Source: Epiperipatus broadwayi (Eukaryota > Onychophora > Udeonychophora > Euonychophora > Peripatidae). From it: a stretch of DNA of 64,000 nucleotides. Below the pieces are notes generated by a model. That model saw only the letters and a list, made by a program, of their open reading frames with translations, had not been told where the DNA came from and did no database searches. Shown here piece after piece: positions 48,721-60,371 of the stretch. Each line of letters begins with the position of its first letter. Position 1 is the stretch's first letter. A program made the position numbers and the translations under genes. Location: assembly GCA_028023455.1 (NCBI GenBank), contig JAQFVV010000508.1, positions 334,001 to 398,000 of the forward strand, given 5' to 3'.

Positions 48721-51700
48721 GTCAAATTTATTTTATGCAACTGATTAATTAAATGATTAAAATTGTTAATTAATTTCAAAAGACCCTGCACCAATATTCA
48801 ACTCTGATTGATTAGAAAAAGTCATATGACATACTTTGTAGTAAAAAGAATAAACATACACATTTAAAAAGAATAAAGCAGAAAAATAAAATTGCTTCTT
48901 ATTTCTTCAACTTATGTCTTCCTAATTAATTATTCACATTATTTATTCAGGTTAACTCAACTATTTATGACCATGAATAATGTTGTGCTAAGATTATTGT
49001 TAAATCATTCAGTAATCTATTCTGCTTATACATGTTCATCTGGCTGTAAATAATATATCATTGGGAAATGTAGAAGTTACATTGTTGTGAAGGAAATTTC
49101 AGTGTTCTGTGTACAAAAATCTATAGGAAACCAATAATCTGGAAAACTATACATATGTTTATTTATTGTGTATGTAGACATTTATTTAAATCATAACTTT
49201 TGTTGTAACACCATTTTATTAACACTTCATTATTTAAAGCAGTAATTAATTATATGTGATAATTAACATCAATAATGATATCGCCTTTTATATTTTGTTA
49301 CATGTCTTATATTATAAGAAAATTAATTTATGCTGATAATTTTATAATTGAAATATAGTTATTATTATTATACCAAGAACTATTGTTGAACATTATTATT
49401 TCCTTAATTGAATTAACCAAAGAGATGCAATAATGAATTCTTTTAAAGATATCACTATTTTAAAAGACAAAATGAAATACAGTCATTTTAAATTGCTTTA
49501 TCTAATTATGATAAAAGAAAATGTTATCCAGATTGATTTTCTTAATATTTTGGTAAATTCAATATGTATCCATATTACTTCAATGCAAATAAGATATCTT
49601 ACCATTATTATAACTTATTCATTCATAATTCATCTCTTCATTTATTGAAATTATATTTTATTGCTCTACATGGATAAAGAGATAATTTGAATATGCTTCA
49701 TGTCTTAATATTGACAAAATATTATATGAATTTTATTATGGAACTGTTTCTTAGCTATTTATTATTAATCATGCTGTATCTTCTACCCTCCATTTAAACA
49801 TTTAAAATTGCGGACAATGTTTTTTTTTAAAAAAAAACTCATGTTTTCAAATGATTTCTTGTTCATTTTCTTTCTTTATATTAATAAAACTGTGCTATAT
49901 ATATATTGCAAAATAAAACAACAAAAGGTCTCTTCAATTAAAAATGTTATTTCATTTTAAATAATAATAATAAAAAAATCAACCACCAGTTTGTTAAGTG
50001 GAGTAAAACACATGTAAAATATGTTATTGTTCTTTGAAATATATATATATATATTTAACCCGTGCAAATCTTCGTTTTAACATATATATATAGTATTATT
50101 CCAGGTATATTATTTAACCATATTTAATTGTTATATCACATGCAGTATAGTATAAGAATATTTTTATAATAATATACATTTTACCAAGAAATTTTGTAAA
50201 ACAAATATCCAATTAAAAGTTTTTATGTTGCAAATTATTAAGGGTTCTAGGAATTTATATTCAACATAATAAAAAGGTATTACTGTGCACACAGTAAAAA
50301 ACAGCTTTTCTATATTTGATATTTGTATGAATGAAATGTTTTGAAAGTCAATGTGTGAGCTGAGATAGTTATTAAATTCTTAATATTTGGTATTGGTTAG
50401 CAATTATAAGGTGTTGGTTTGCATATATTTTAGACCAAGTATATGTATTATTGTACATATAATTACGGGTATGAGTTTATTTATTAACAAATTTATGCCT
50501 TGTTTATTTCTCAATTGATATGCTTCTTGGTGGCAGGTATTAATTTTTGCATTTATGTGGATGGTTGCCATTACTGTTGCATTTGTTAAATCTCTCCAAG
50601 AGAGAGAGAGAATGTGGCTTACTTGTTTTGGCAATGCCATGTTGAGGTACAAGGTGTCCATTTATCTATTTATCGCCATCCATTTAGCTTTAACCTTGTA
50701 TTATTAGTGTGTATTTTATTATATGAGAACATTTAAGGGCCCACCTATGCAAATATTTTTTCTAGCTCTACTAGAATTTAATTCTAGAGGTGTTTGTTTA
50801 TTGTTATTATTTAGCTCTTTTCTTATTTGGCACCTTATATGCATTAATAAATTTAAACCTATATAATTGTTTTGTATAATATCTAACTATTATTACAAAC
50901 TCATTAGAATAACATGTCCACACTAATTTTTAAACATTGATTTGTATTTTTACTACCATATTAGTGACCTATTTATAGGCATTTCTATGTGATATTGTGT
51001 GTATATAATTGTTAGATAATTAGTATCTTAAATAAAAGTGATACAACTTTTTAAATAATGTAAATGCTATAATTATAATTTTACATGCACTTATTCAAAA
51101 GTAAATATATTTCATTTTAAATTAGACAAATGTTTATGTCAGTGGTAATGTATAATATTAAAGTTACTACTTCTTGTAATATCCTTTATTGTATTAAAAT
51201 ATTATTACATTGTAAATACATATTTTATTATTCATTTAATACTTTTATGTATTGTTGTCATCATCACATTGATTTATTCAGAAAATATAACTTAATAAAA
51301 TTTTATTAAATATTATTGTATATGAGAGTACATTCCAAAAGTCACATTAAACTGCTTAAATTTATTTATCATTTATTTACTAACTGCATTATTGTAATAA
51401 AAAAACATTATGTTGATATATCCTTGTTACAAGTGTGCTTAAGTAGCATAAAAGTACCATTTCTATCTGCTGCATTATTTTATTTTTCATTACTTGGTAC
51501 AAATTTATACATGGAGATATTACAATAAGGTGTGTCTAAAAGTTGTATGAAGATTAATGTTCATATGAGAAGAATTTAAAATATTTGATTATTTTATTGC
51601 TAGCCAAATGATTAAGATTAAAGAAATATAAGAAGATAAAAATATTTAATATATGAGAACGTAAGTGGTTATTACATTTAATAATGTTCAAATGTTTAAC

Positions 51701-51973
51701 ACAATTGTTTTCTTGTATCAAGTATAAATATAAAACTGAGATGTAGATAAAATAAGAACTCAGTATATAGGTTGAAATTTTAATAAGAACCCAAGATTGT
51801 ATTGTTATGGTCTATATTATATTTTGTCTATAAGATTACTTATATTATGTGGTGTCTAAAATCCATAAGCATTATGGTATCAATGAGATCACTGGTTTGA
51901 AGAGTTACAATTTGGTTTAGGCAACCAACATGGTGGTATTTGACCTTCTATTCCCTTCCCTTCTAAGGTTACA

Positions 51974-52056
<83 letters not shown>

Positions 52057-52154
52057 TATTTCCTTTTCTTGTAAGTTATAGTACATATATAGTAGCTTAT
52101 TAGTACAGCTTCAACATGTGTTATCATTCATATCTATTATTTATTGTTTTTTAT
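48721..52154. other. AT-rich DNA with (AT)n runs
   Basis: No gene recognised. (AT)n runs lie at about 50040-50054, 51975-52015 and 52019-52054. A GA-rich patch (GAGAGAGAGAGA) is near 50600. Confidence 0.5.
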
Positions 52155-52218
52155 TAAAATTTTTAATTATTGAATTGCCTATTTAGATGTCATCTTTAAT
52201 TTTACACTATATATTGTG

Positions 52219-52384
52219 ACAGTCAGATGATGTATGTTGGTTTAACCCACTTCGAATACTAGGCAAAAGTACCTCGAGGCCATCCATACATGAGATATTA
52301 AATCAAGAATACTATGACCTCTGCCCTATTTGCCTATTCTCGAGGCTAATTACGAACAAACAACATTATCTGAGACACACATAA
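52219..52384 (+). CDS. Short ORF with a C2H2 zinc-finger-like pattern
   Basis: An open stretch without Met reads CWFNPLRILGKSTSRPSIHE, then ILNQEYYDLCPICLF, SRLITNKQHYLRHT and stop. C-P-I-C, ten residues, then H, three residues and H fits a C2H2 finger spacing. Base composition here is clearly less AT-rich than around it. It lies at the left end of the segment present only in copy 1 of the duplication, so it is more likely part of an inserted element than a host exon. Function unknown. Confidence 0.35.
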
Positions 52385-53164
52385 ATTATTTTCTCACTGC
52401 CCACAAAGCTTAGCAACAGAGGTAGAGACATGGATGGAAACACCTACAGAGCTAAATAGTTAAATGTGCAATAAAAGTACTAAAAAACATGTGTTTTGCA
52501 TGCCTGAATCATTGGAAAAGTAAAATAAAGCATTATAATAAAATTAGGAAACTCAAGCTTTTGATAGTTAAATAATATGTTTAATTAATGACTTTAAAAT
52601 TTAAAGAATGTTTTTAATGGCCTCCGCTATTTCCCTAAATTAATGAAAAACTAATTACACACTAAAAACAGATTAAACGATATAATATTTTTGCAGTCTA
52701 AGTCTTTTCTTCCCAATTTTAATAAAATTGGCAACTTGAATCTCCTCGATAAAGTACAATAGTAAAAATCTTTCGCAAAGCATTTTCTAATTGCTTTGTG
52801 CTAAAAACAGACAGTTTAAAAATTATTTAAAATGTATATAGCTAAATCATATATACGTAATAAGCTACTGGCGGACAAAAGAGGCGTTATTGAGGAGATC
52901 AAGTTGGCCCACAAAGGAAACTTACTCATATGGAATTTAGAAACATAAATAAAATTGGAAAGATATTTTAAATGAAAAAAATTAACTTTTAAACTCAACT
53001 GCAATGGAATACAAAATATTTACACATGTTAGTAATGAAGAATAGCAAAGGAAAAAAGGTTAAATATAGACAGATAATCACATATATATATATATATAAG
53101 ATTAGTCTAAAAAAATAGTTTTACATTAAAAATATTATAAAAAAAATTTAAAATTAATTTAATT

Positions 53165-53275
53165 TAAAAAGGGAAAAAAAAAAGGGGAAAAAAAAAAATC
53201 ATTCCAAAAGATGAGATATAGTTTCCCCCCCCTTTTTCTGTTATGTTTTTTTTTGGGTTTTTGGGTTTTTTTCTC
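53165..53275. repeat. Homopolymer-rich tract
   Basis: Long A runs with GGG and GGGG blocks, then eight C with T runs, then T runs with two GGG blocks. No unit repeat. Confidence 0.8.
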
Positions 53276-53690
53276 CAACGGGTAGGTATTTGACCAGACA
53301 AGGAAAGTGAAATAAATAGCACACTTTTATGAAAAGTCCTACAGACATGACACAGAGTTCATATGACTATTAAGTGGATACTAAGGCATTTTGGATGGTA
53401 TTTAGGAACCTTGGCGATAGGCAAAGCTATTTATTTGCCTAGCCAAGCATAGTAGAATCCATCAAATTCATATGACTTTTAGCTTGAGCATGTTCAAACT
53501 TCTCCATGATTTTGAAGACGACAGTGGTCTAACTTTTTGGAATAAAATCTCCACAAGCAAAATCTGAAAGAGTTCTCACAAGAGAAATCTGAATGCCAGC
53601 AAGAAAACTCTGAATAACCAAGTCTTTTGTTCTCACTTTTATTTATACCCTCTTTGTCAGCTACCTTCTATTGTTTGTATAATCTTAGAT
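53276..53690. other. More complex unrecognised DNA inside the extra segment
   Basis: Less AT-rich than its surroundings, with a TTTATTTATACCC motif near 53640. It could be a terminal repeat or regulatory part of an unrecognised element. Confidence 0.3.
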
Positions 53691-53896
53691 ATTGATAAGT
53701 CCACCCACATGCTCCTTTGTTTCAAGGTAACATTTTCTAAAAAATAACTTTTACTTTTTTATTCTAAATTTCTTTCTTTAAAGTTTGAATTTTATTAATT
53801 AAAAAAGAAAAAGAAAGCCATCTTTAATTTGACTTGAATGGGCTCACTAATTAAAACATACATTCCTTTAGAAAATGTTGGTGGACTTATCTCAAA
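53691..53896. repeat. Short inverted-repeat element, about 205 bp
   Basis: GATAAGTCCACCCACAT at the left end and the reverse complement of ATGTTGGTGGACTTATC at the right end form 17-bp terminal inverted repeats with one mismatch. Similarity extends inwards through CATTTTCTAAA. Confidence 0.55.
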
Positions 53897-54180
53897 ATGA
53901 AATCATAAGCATATTTTAACAAAAATTTAAAAAGCAATATTTAATAAAATAAGCATTTTTATTTCAGCAGAATTTTGCATTAACTCAGATATATATACGC
54001 TTGACGTATATATATATATGTTTGACTAATAGGTTTTACAAGTAATTTTTATTAAAAGAAATCTAATCTTAGAAATGGAATTTATTTAAAATGAAATAGT
54101 TAATTGCAAAACCCTGCTGATATTGGACTATAAACTTAATTCAGGCCTACAATACTAATTAGGTTTATAGGAGGCTGCAA

Positions 54181-54208
54181 AGCATGGATCGGAGTTCAGA
54201 TCCATTGC
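54181..54208. repeat. Hairpin AGCATGGATC/GATCCATTGCT before TTCAATATA
   Basis: A ten-base stem with one bulge and a GGAGTTCA loop is followed by TTCAATATA. The copy 1-only segment ends just downstream, so this may be the 3' terminus of an inserted element. Confidence 0.55.
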
Positions 54209-54699
54209 TTCAATATACAATATTTTCATAAGAGTCTAGAAAGAATGTTTTGTCTATTTGTTAAAGACTTATTGTCAACATTGCAGAATATAAAACAATT
54301 GGTGATTTTTTTTATCTTTTGAAAATAATACAATATTAACTTCTTTAAAAGTTAAATTTATTTAAAATTCCAAAATAGAGGTGCCTATATGTTTTACTTT
54401 TAATAACAACAGTGATATATATTATAAACCTTAAGTTGTAATAGGTAAATAATAAATGTTATTCTTTTTGAAAAAGTCAAAATAACAATTTTATCTCATT
54501 TTCTTATCTCTTTTAAAATAAGTTTAAAGTGCATTTTTATCTTATTTTAATTCAAAAACAACATACAATAAAATTCAACATTTTTTAAAATAAAAATCAT
54601 CAATCAAAAAAAAATAAAACATTTCAATTTTAAAAAAAAAATGTTTTGTTAAAAGAATAGATTGCATCTTCTCCTGTTATGTGTATACACATATATGTT

Positions 54700-55016
54700 A
54701 AACAAGGCAAAGCTCTCTCCATACAGTAGTGCCACCCTGTGTCAATCAGAGTAATCAATGGATGCCAGAAGGCTTGTGCATAAAATCCCTCTCTAATGCC
54801 TACTGATCCAATATCTCCAGACTAGTTTCTAGCTTGTGGCCATCATCAGTGAGGAACCTTGGATCTGAGAGCACTGCACCTAGATCTTAGGATATTGGAT
54901 GAGTAGGCATTAGATAGGGATTTTATGCACAAGCCTTCTGGCATCCATTGATTACTCTGATTGGTACAGGGTGGCACTACTGTATGGAGAGAGTTTTGCC
55001 TTGTTCAATAACAATT
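54700..55016. mobile_element. Inverted pair of hammerhead family 2 elements
   Basis: The minus-strand copy (54701-54890) and plus-strand copy (54891-55015) share about 120 bp almost exactly (GTAGGCATTAGA, GGGATTTTATGCACAAGCCT, TCTGGCATCCATTGATTACT, ACTACTGTATGGAGAGAG, GCCTTGTT). The minus copy includes a complete hammerhead. The plus copy begins a few bases inside its predicted cleavage site. The pair is absent from the homologous place in duplication copy 2. Confidence 0.85.
54814..54855 (-). ncRNA. Hammerhead ribozyme, family 2, near-intact
   Basis: On the minus strand stem I is TCCTCA/TGGAGA (five of six pairs, one a wobble). The core CTGATGA is intact. Stem II is TGGC/GCTA (including one G-T pair) closing a CACAA loop. 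GAAAC is intact, helix III is the palindrome ACTAGT with no loop, and cleavage is predicted after GTC. All invariant core bases of the type I hammerhead are present. Because helix III cannot fold within one molecule, activity would need a dimer. Confidence 0.85.
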
Positions 55017-57087
55017 GTGCTAGTATAAAATGTGATCATGTGATATATATATATAGTTGACATTTTAAATGTATTTTTTATAACAATAACTTAATGAATT
55101 ATATAAGACAAACGAATGAGCATATTAAATACTAACAGTGATGGGCATTGTGCCATTCAAACAATATATATATATAAGAGTCCATATCATTGATCTTTTA
55201 TTCTTCTTTGTTTTGGAGTGTGTTAATTTTATGTATATATATTTTTCCTATTTTGAGAGAAATTTCACTTTTAATAAGCATTTTTTATTACAAACCCACA
55301 ATGAACATATTTATGGCAATCTATGCTAACAAATTGTACAACATGACTTATTAGAAAAGAAAGTTAATGACTACTCCTTTAAATAAAACAAAATGCAAAT
55401 CAAGGCATTAATACAAGCTAAAGTGCAATTATCACTGCATTCTAAATATATATATATTCATTTTATTTTCAAAATAAAATATGATTGTTTAAATCTAAAT
55501 ATAATATATATGTGTGGGTCTGAAATATAATATGAATGTTTAGGAATAAAGATGATAATCATGCTAAAGAGATTAAAGTATAATATTAACACAACATAAA
55601 ATCATCATATTTTATGCATAATAAAAAGCCTTTATTAAATGCACATCATGCTTATATGTATATTATAATGCCTAAGAATTCTATTACACCAATATGGATG
55701 AGATAACAATTATTTTTTAAATGAAATATTCACAATGTAAATCAGATGAATCCCATAAAATTTAACATCTAGTAGTTTTCAATATTTTATATGAATATCA
55801 TTAACAGAACCTATACTACAGAATACAATATTGTATGACAATTACTTGAAATGAGTTACCATATCCAAATACTCTTCTGATAAAATAATATTGGTAATCT
55901 ATTACATATTACTTCTCAATAATAGTTACTCCACAGATATTGGGTATTTCAATGAACCTTGAAAAATCTCACCATAATTGCTGATCATTCTGGTTCACCT
56001 TAAATTTTAATATATGCATTTTAATGGTTACTTAATGTATATGTTTGTATGTTAAAGAGTAAATAACTAAACATTTAAATAATTAGAAGAAAATTATAAT
56101 AATTAGTCAAAATTGTAAATAGCTATTAATCAAATGTATGAATAACTGATTTACATTTCTTAGTATTGTCAAAGTATCAAATCATAATATGTTAAGGATT
56201 CTTTATAAATTATATCTTCCTTTGATAAAATTAATATAAACACATATTTCCGCCTATTTATAAAAATAAGTATATCGTTTACCATTACCATTGGTATAAA
56301 CATTTACATAATTATTACACATTGAGTTTTATTTTTTAAGTATTTCATTAATTTTACTTGTTATTTATTATTTTTTGGTGTAAATAAATTATCATATTTT
56401 ACTAAATTAAAAATTCTGAGTTTCACTTCTTTCAATTATTTAAAAGAAATAGCTATGAATTGCATTCATAGGGCTGTAAATAAATGAACAATTAGCATAT
56501 GGTTTAGACATTATTATTTCATACCCATCTTAGCTAATTAATATTTAAATCATCTTTTCCCTAATCTTAATCCATAAGAGCTAGCAGTCTTCACCACTGT
56601 ATTTTATTTTAAATAGTATTGGTATTCATTAGGGACTTAAACCAAAGCAAATAAAATCTTTTTATTTAAGTTATATCCATTTTATTTATAAATTTGAATT
56701 TAATTTGGTTATAGTAGAGCATATGTCTCTTGGCTATTACACTCCTAGTTTTTCCCATTTTATACCAGTACAGTTCTTGGGCCCAGCTGCACTTGGCAGC
56801 AATGAATTACACATAAGTATTTTGCAATTTGACATCATTGGCTATTCTGATAACATAAATAATGAATGTATTAAAATGAAAGGAAAAATATATTTTTTTG
56901 CATGTTCAGTTAATGTATTTTCTTTAAAGCCTTAATTGATCTAGTTTGTCCATCTGTAGACATTAACAATAAAATATTGTTTGTTTATACAAACATTTTG
57001 CTTATAGTGTTTGCAATAGTTGAGTAAATAAGTTTTGCATATACATTCTTTTACTAAATATAATTATGGAAGTCACTAGTCAAGAAG

Positions 57088-58950
57088 AACATATGAGTTC
57101 AGAAATTATAAAAGTAATTCTCAGCAGTTAGAAGAATTAAAGGCATATTCCAGTGAAAAAAACTTTGAGAAATTAAAGTCAAATTCCAATAAAAATTTTG
57201 AAATGTTAAAGAAAAACTTGGAGGAAGAAAGGATACAATTAAGACATGATATATTAGAACTAAAGGCAGATTCCAGTAAAATTTTTGAACAATTAAATGC
57301 AAATTGAAATGAATTCAGAGATGAATTAACAATAAGTTTAACATTTCCAATATGAGATCAAAAAAGTTTAGGTATGCTAGAATTGAGACTAAATAAGACC
57401 TAATCCAAAAAAAAAAAAAAAGATAAATAATTTAAGACTTTAGTTACTGCATTAGTACTCTTCAAAGCAATCAGGAAAAAGTCATAAAAATAATAAGATA
57501 ATAAAAAATTACCATTTTGAAAGAAAATTGCAGTCTGGGTTAGACTACATCAAAAATGAAGTTGATGATATAAAGATAAAGTTAAGTGGAAAATCAAAAA
57601 CTGATAGGAAGACTGTGTAGAAAACCAGATTTAAAAAGATTAAATCTAATTCTAGTACTCTAGAAGTTGAGATTAATAGGTTTTAAAATAATAGTGGTAT
57701 AGAAGACAAATTCATAGAAGCTAAAATGGATCAGGAAGCTAAGTCTGTTATTGCAATTCCTAAGATAGTATTACCAATAAAAGATGAATTTGATGAATAT
57801 CTGAAGACTGATAATTGTAGTGGTTTAAATTGGGAGTGAATTTAAAGTGTTTCATGAAGATATCTATTCTAAATTACTTAACAACTACCAGAATGAATTG
57901 ATCCCATATAGTATTAACTCCAGAGAAAAAAATATATTCTAGTCATGAACAAAATGTTGAATATTTTAAAGTAAATATGATGAAAAAGTGTAATCCATTA
58001 TTTTATGGTAATAATGATAATGAAGATAATAATATCACATGATCCCCATCTCATTGAATATAATAATAGTTATTCAAAATATAGACAATATAATTTACAG
58101 AACAAGTGTTATCCTGGAGGAATATACATTGCCATTCTTAGTAATTCAATGGTCATTAATCACTGGCCTAACTGTAGTTATGAATGCAAAATGAAGATAA
58201 TGATTGTAAATAGGTATAGGTCAATCCCTAACAGTGAAAAGAAGAATCACCTTATATAGGTTAGAGATGTGATCTTTATGTCCAATCAAAATATTGAGTA
58301 TGCTCCTGCCCTATGGGTATTCATTTTAATTTAATAAAGGATTTATTTCATAAATATCCCATCAAATTTAAAAAGGAAAGTTTATTATCAGTTTAGTATT
58401 GTTAGAAATTTGGATGGTTTTTGTATTATTGAGAACACAGAATGTGGTTAATGAGTTAATAAATTCATGGGAGACTGAAAAATAATGTATGAATTTACTT
58501 AAGCATAATTTTAGTAAAAAAAGGAAAGATCTATGTTTAACTTTAATTCTAATTATTAAATACTTAAGTGAAGCCAAATGATGATTTAACAGTGAAAGAA
58601 GAATCACTAATAAAATCTTTATAATCAAGATACTACTGAAACTTTAATTATATATTATGCATACAATATTTGCAACATTTATATGAAATACTTAAATGTT
58701 TCAAAAATTCTGAATAAGAATAACATATCTAGCAAAGAATATATCATTAGAGATTTGTTTTTGAGATTCATTATTGAGAAGATTGCAATACATAATAAAA
58801 AGGTATTATTGATACAATAACTGTTGTCAATTAATAAAACAGTTAAAATATGTTGTCATATATTTTATGAAAGTAAATATTATGGCTATCATAGAGGTGA
58901 AGTAATTAAATTATGTGACTTTATGTTCATAGAAAATAATAATATTGATT
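57088..58950 (+). pseudogene. Coiled-coil ORF fossil, Gag-like, with degenerate zinc-knuckle-like end
   Basis: The plus strand reads NSQQLEELKAYSSEKNFEKL, KSNSNKNFEMLKKNLEEERI, QLRHDILELKADSSKIFEQL and NAN, then a stop. The heptad-like Leu/Ile spacing indicates a coiled coil. After more breaks come SVIAIPKIVLPIKDEFDEYL, FKVFHEDIYSKLLNNYQNEL, and near 58860 CHIFYESKYYGYHRGEVIKL followed by C, which resembles a decayed C-C-H-C zinc knuckle. Coiled coil plus a C-terminal knuckle suggests a Gag-like or LINE ORF1 protein. There are many stops and shifts. It lies between the two copies of the segmental duplication. Confidence 0.45.
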
Positions 58951-60260
58951 GAATATAATCTCTTTATTTATTGTTTTATTATTATTTTGTGTGAAAAGAT
59001 ACTGAGGATTTGAAAATGTTAATTTTATTGATTTATCTTCAAGATAGTTATTTTATGCTGGTTAGATGATACATACAATTTTGTAGAGCCTGACAAAAGA
59101 AAGTCTCATATTAATGAAGACAAGAGATCTAAAAGAAGTAAATAAAAGATATCTAGTCTTATTGTTAGTTATGTCATGACATATGTTGTAATGTAATATT
59201 TTATTGTTACTGTAATAAGTTAGCATTACTGTTAATTATTAAAAGTATTAGATGATGAGGCTATGATTCAGGTTCATCTGATGAATCACCAATATAAAAA
59301 TAATATACTTTTTACTAACTAGTGAAATATTTTAATCATTGATAATGAGTGGATGTTTGATAGGCCAAGGTGTGGAATGCAATATATTGTATGCACACTA
59401 GTTGTGAATTAAAATATGTGTATGATTGAGGTTTTTTTCAAAGAAATCAGTTAAACTATAGACATGTGCTTGTTATCAAAACCTTATAAAAGTTGAGGTG
59501 AAGTGCCAGTCAAAATATACCTTAGGCTCACTAAAGAAAACTGGTAGAAATGAAACCCAGCCAAATAATAATTGCTGATGAAGTGCAAATTTAGAAAAGA
59601 ATATTCAATACAGTTTTACTGACAATTCCAAAAGCTATTCAAATCAAGAGTACCTGGTTAGTGACCACATAGTGCACTATTTAGCTTACATGTAGTTGCA
59701 ATATCCTCATGAAATTAAAGTATGGTTTAATTGACAGATACTTATTTTACTTTAACATTGAAAAGTGAGTTTAAACTATACCTTACTGCTTATATATCTA
59801 ATTCTTTATCAAAGTTGATTAGCATGTTGTCAATTTAGTTTAATGTTTAATAGGTGATATCCAAGCAAATATTTTTCATTTTCATGAAATAGTTCATTTA
59901 AGTTAAGCTAAAATCATTGATAATATTGTTTTTGTGTGTAGCTTTGGGTAGCCGTGTACTCTTATGTATATTTTGCTAGAAGAAATAATGTTTTAAAATA
60001 GGCTGATTTAAATAAAACCCATAATTTTAAAAACTTCATAGGTAAAGAAATATTTTCACTTACAATGTTTGGAATGTAGAAAGATTCCTAAAAAAATTAT
60101 AGCAGAAAGCTATGTACCACATTAGTACACGGTCAGCACATGTCACCAAACATCTCTATTATTATTATTTTTTTGTTTGTATTTATATTTTAGATCATTA
60201 TTGTATGGGAATTATTAATTATTGAATTACTAAACATCACATGATTATCATCTCTTATAC
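58951..60260. other. AT-rich DNA, nothing recognised
   Basis: No assignable frame or repeat. Confidence 0.5.
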
Positions 60261-60261
60261 T

Positions 60262-60366
60262 AGCACAAGTCAGAAACTAGTGGGGATATTGGATGAGTAG
60301 ACACTAGATTGGGATTTTATGCACAAGCCTTCTGGCATCTATTGATTAGTCTGATTGGCACAGGAT
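60262..60366 (+). mobile_element. Truncated hammerhead family 2 element
   Basis: GCACAAGTCAGAAACTAGTG, GGGATATTGGATGAGTAG, TTTTATGCACAAGCCTTCTG and GATTGGCACAGG match the plus copy at 54.9 kb. It keeps GAAAC and the ACTAGT palindrome, but the base after GT is G (not cleavable) and the CTGATGA half is missing. Confidence 0.75.
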
Positions 60367-60371
60367 GAAAC

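Larger units (their letters stand above)
52155..56770 (+). repeat. Diverged segmental duplication, copy 1 (with about 2-kb extra segment)
   Basis: 52155-52220 matches 60372-60430 and 54255-56770 matches 60445-62660, in the same order and orientation. Good anchors are TTGTACAAC-TGACTT (55334), GCTCCACAGATATTG-like TACTCCACAGATATTGGGTA (55931) and GTCTCTTGG-ATTACAC (56725). Identity by eye is 70-80%. The segment 52220-54255 has no counterpart in copy 2, and neither does the hammerhead pair at 54700-55016. Confidence 0.8.

Noticed and set aside
53220-53275. Telomere-like TTTTTGGG repeats
   Set aside because: Only two irregular GGG blocks in T runs; not a telomeric unit repeat.
54181-54225. tRNA-like B box (GAGTTCAGATCC) suggesting a SINE head
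   Set aside because: No A box or cloverleaf could be placed at the right distance; the motif is better explained as the hairpin loop.
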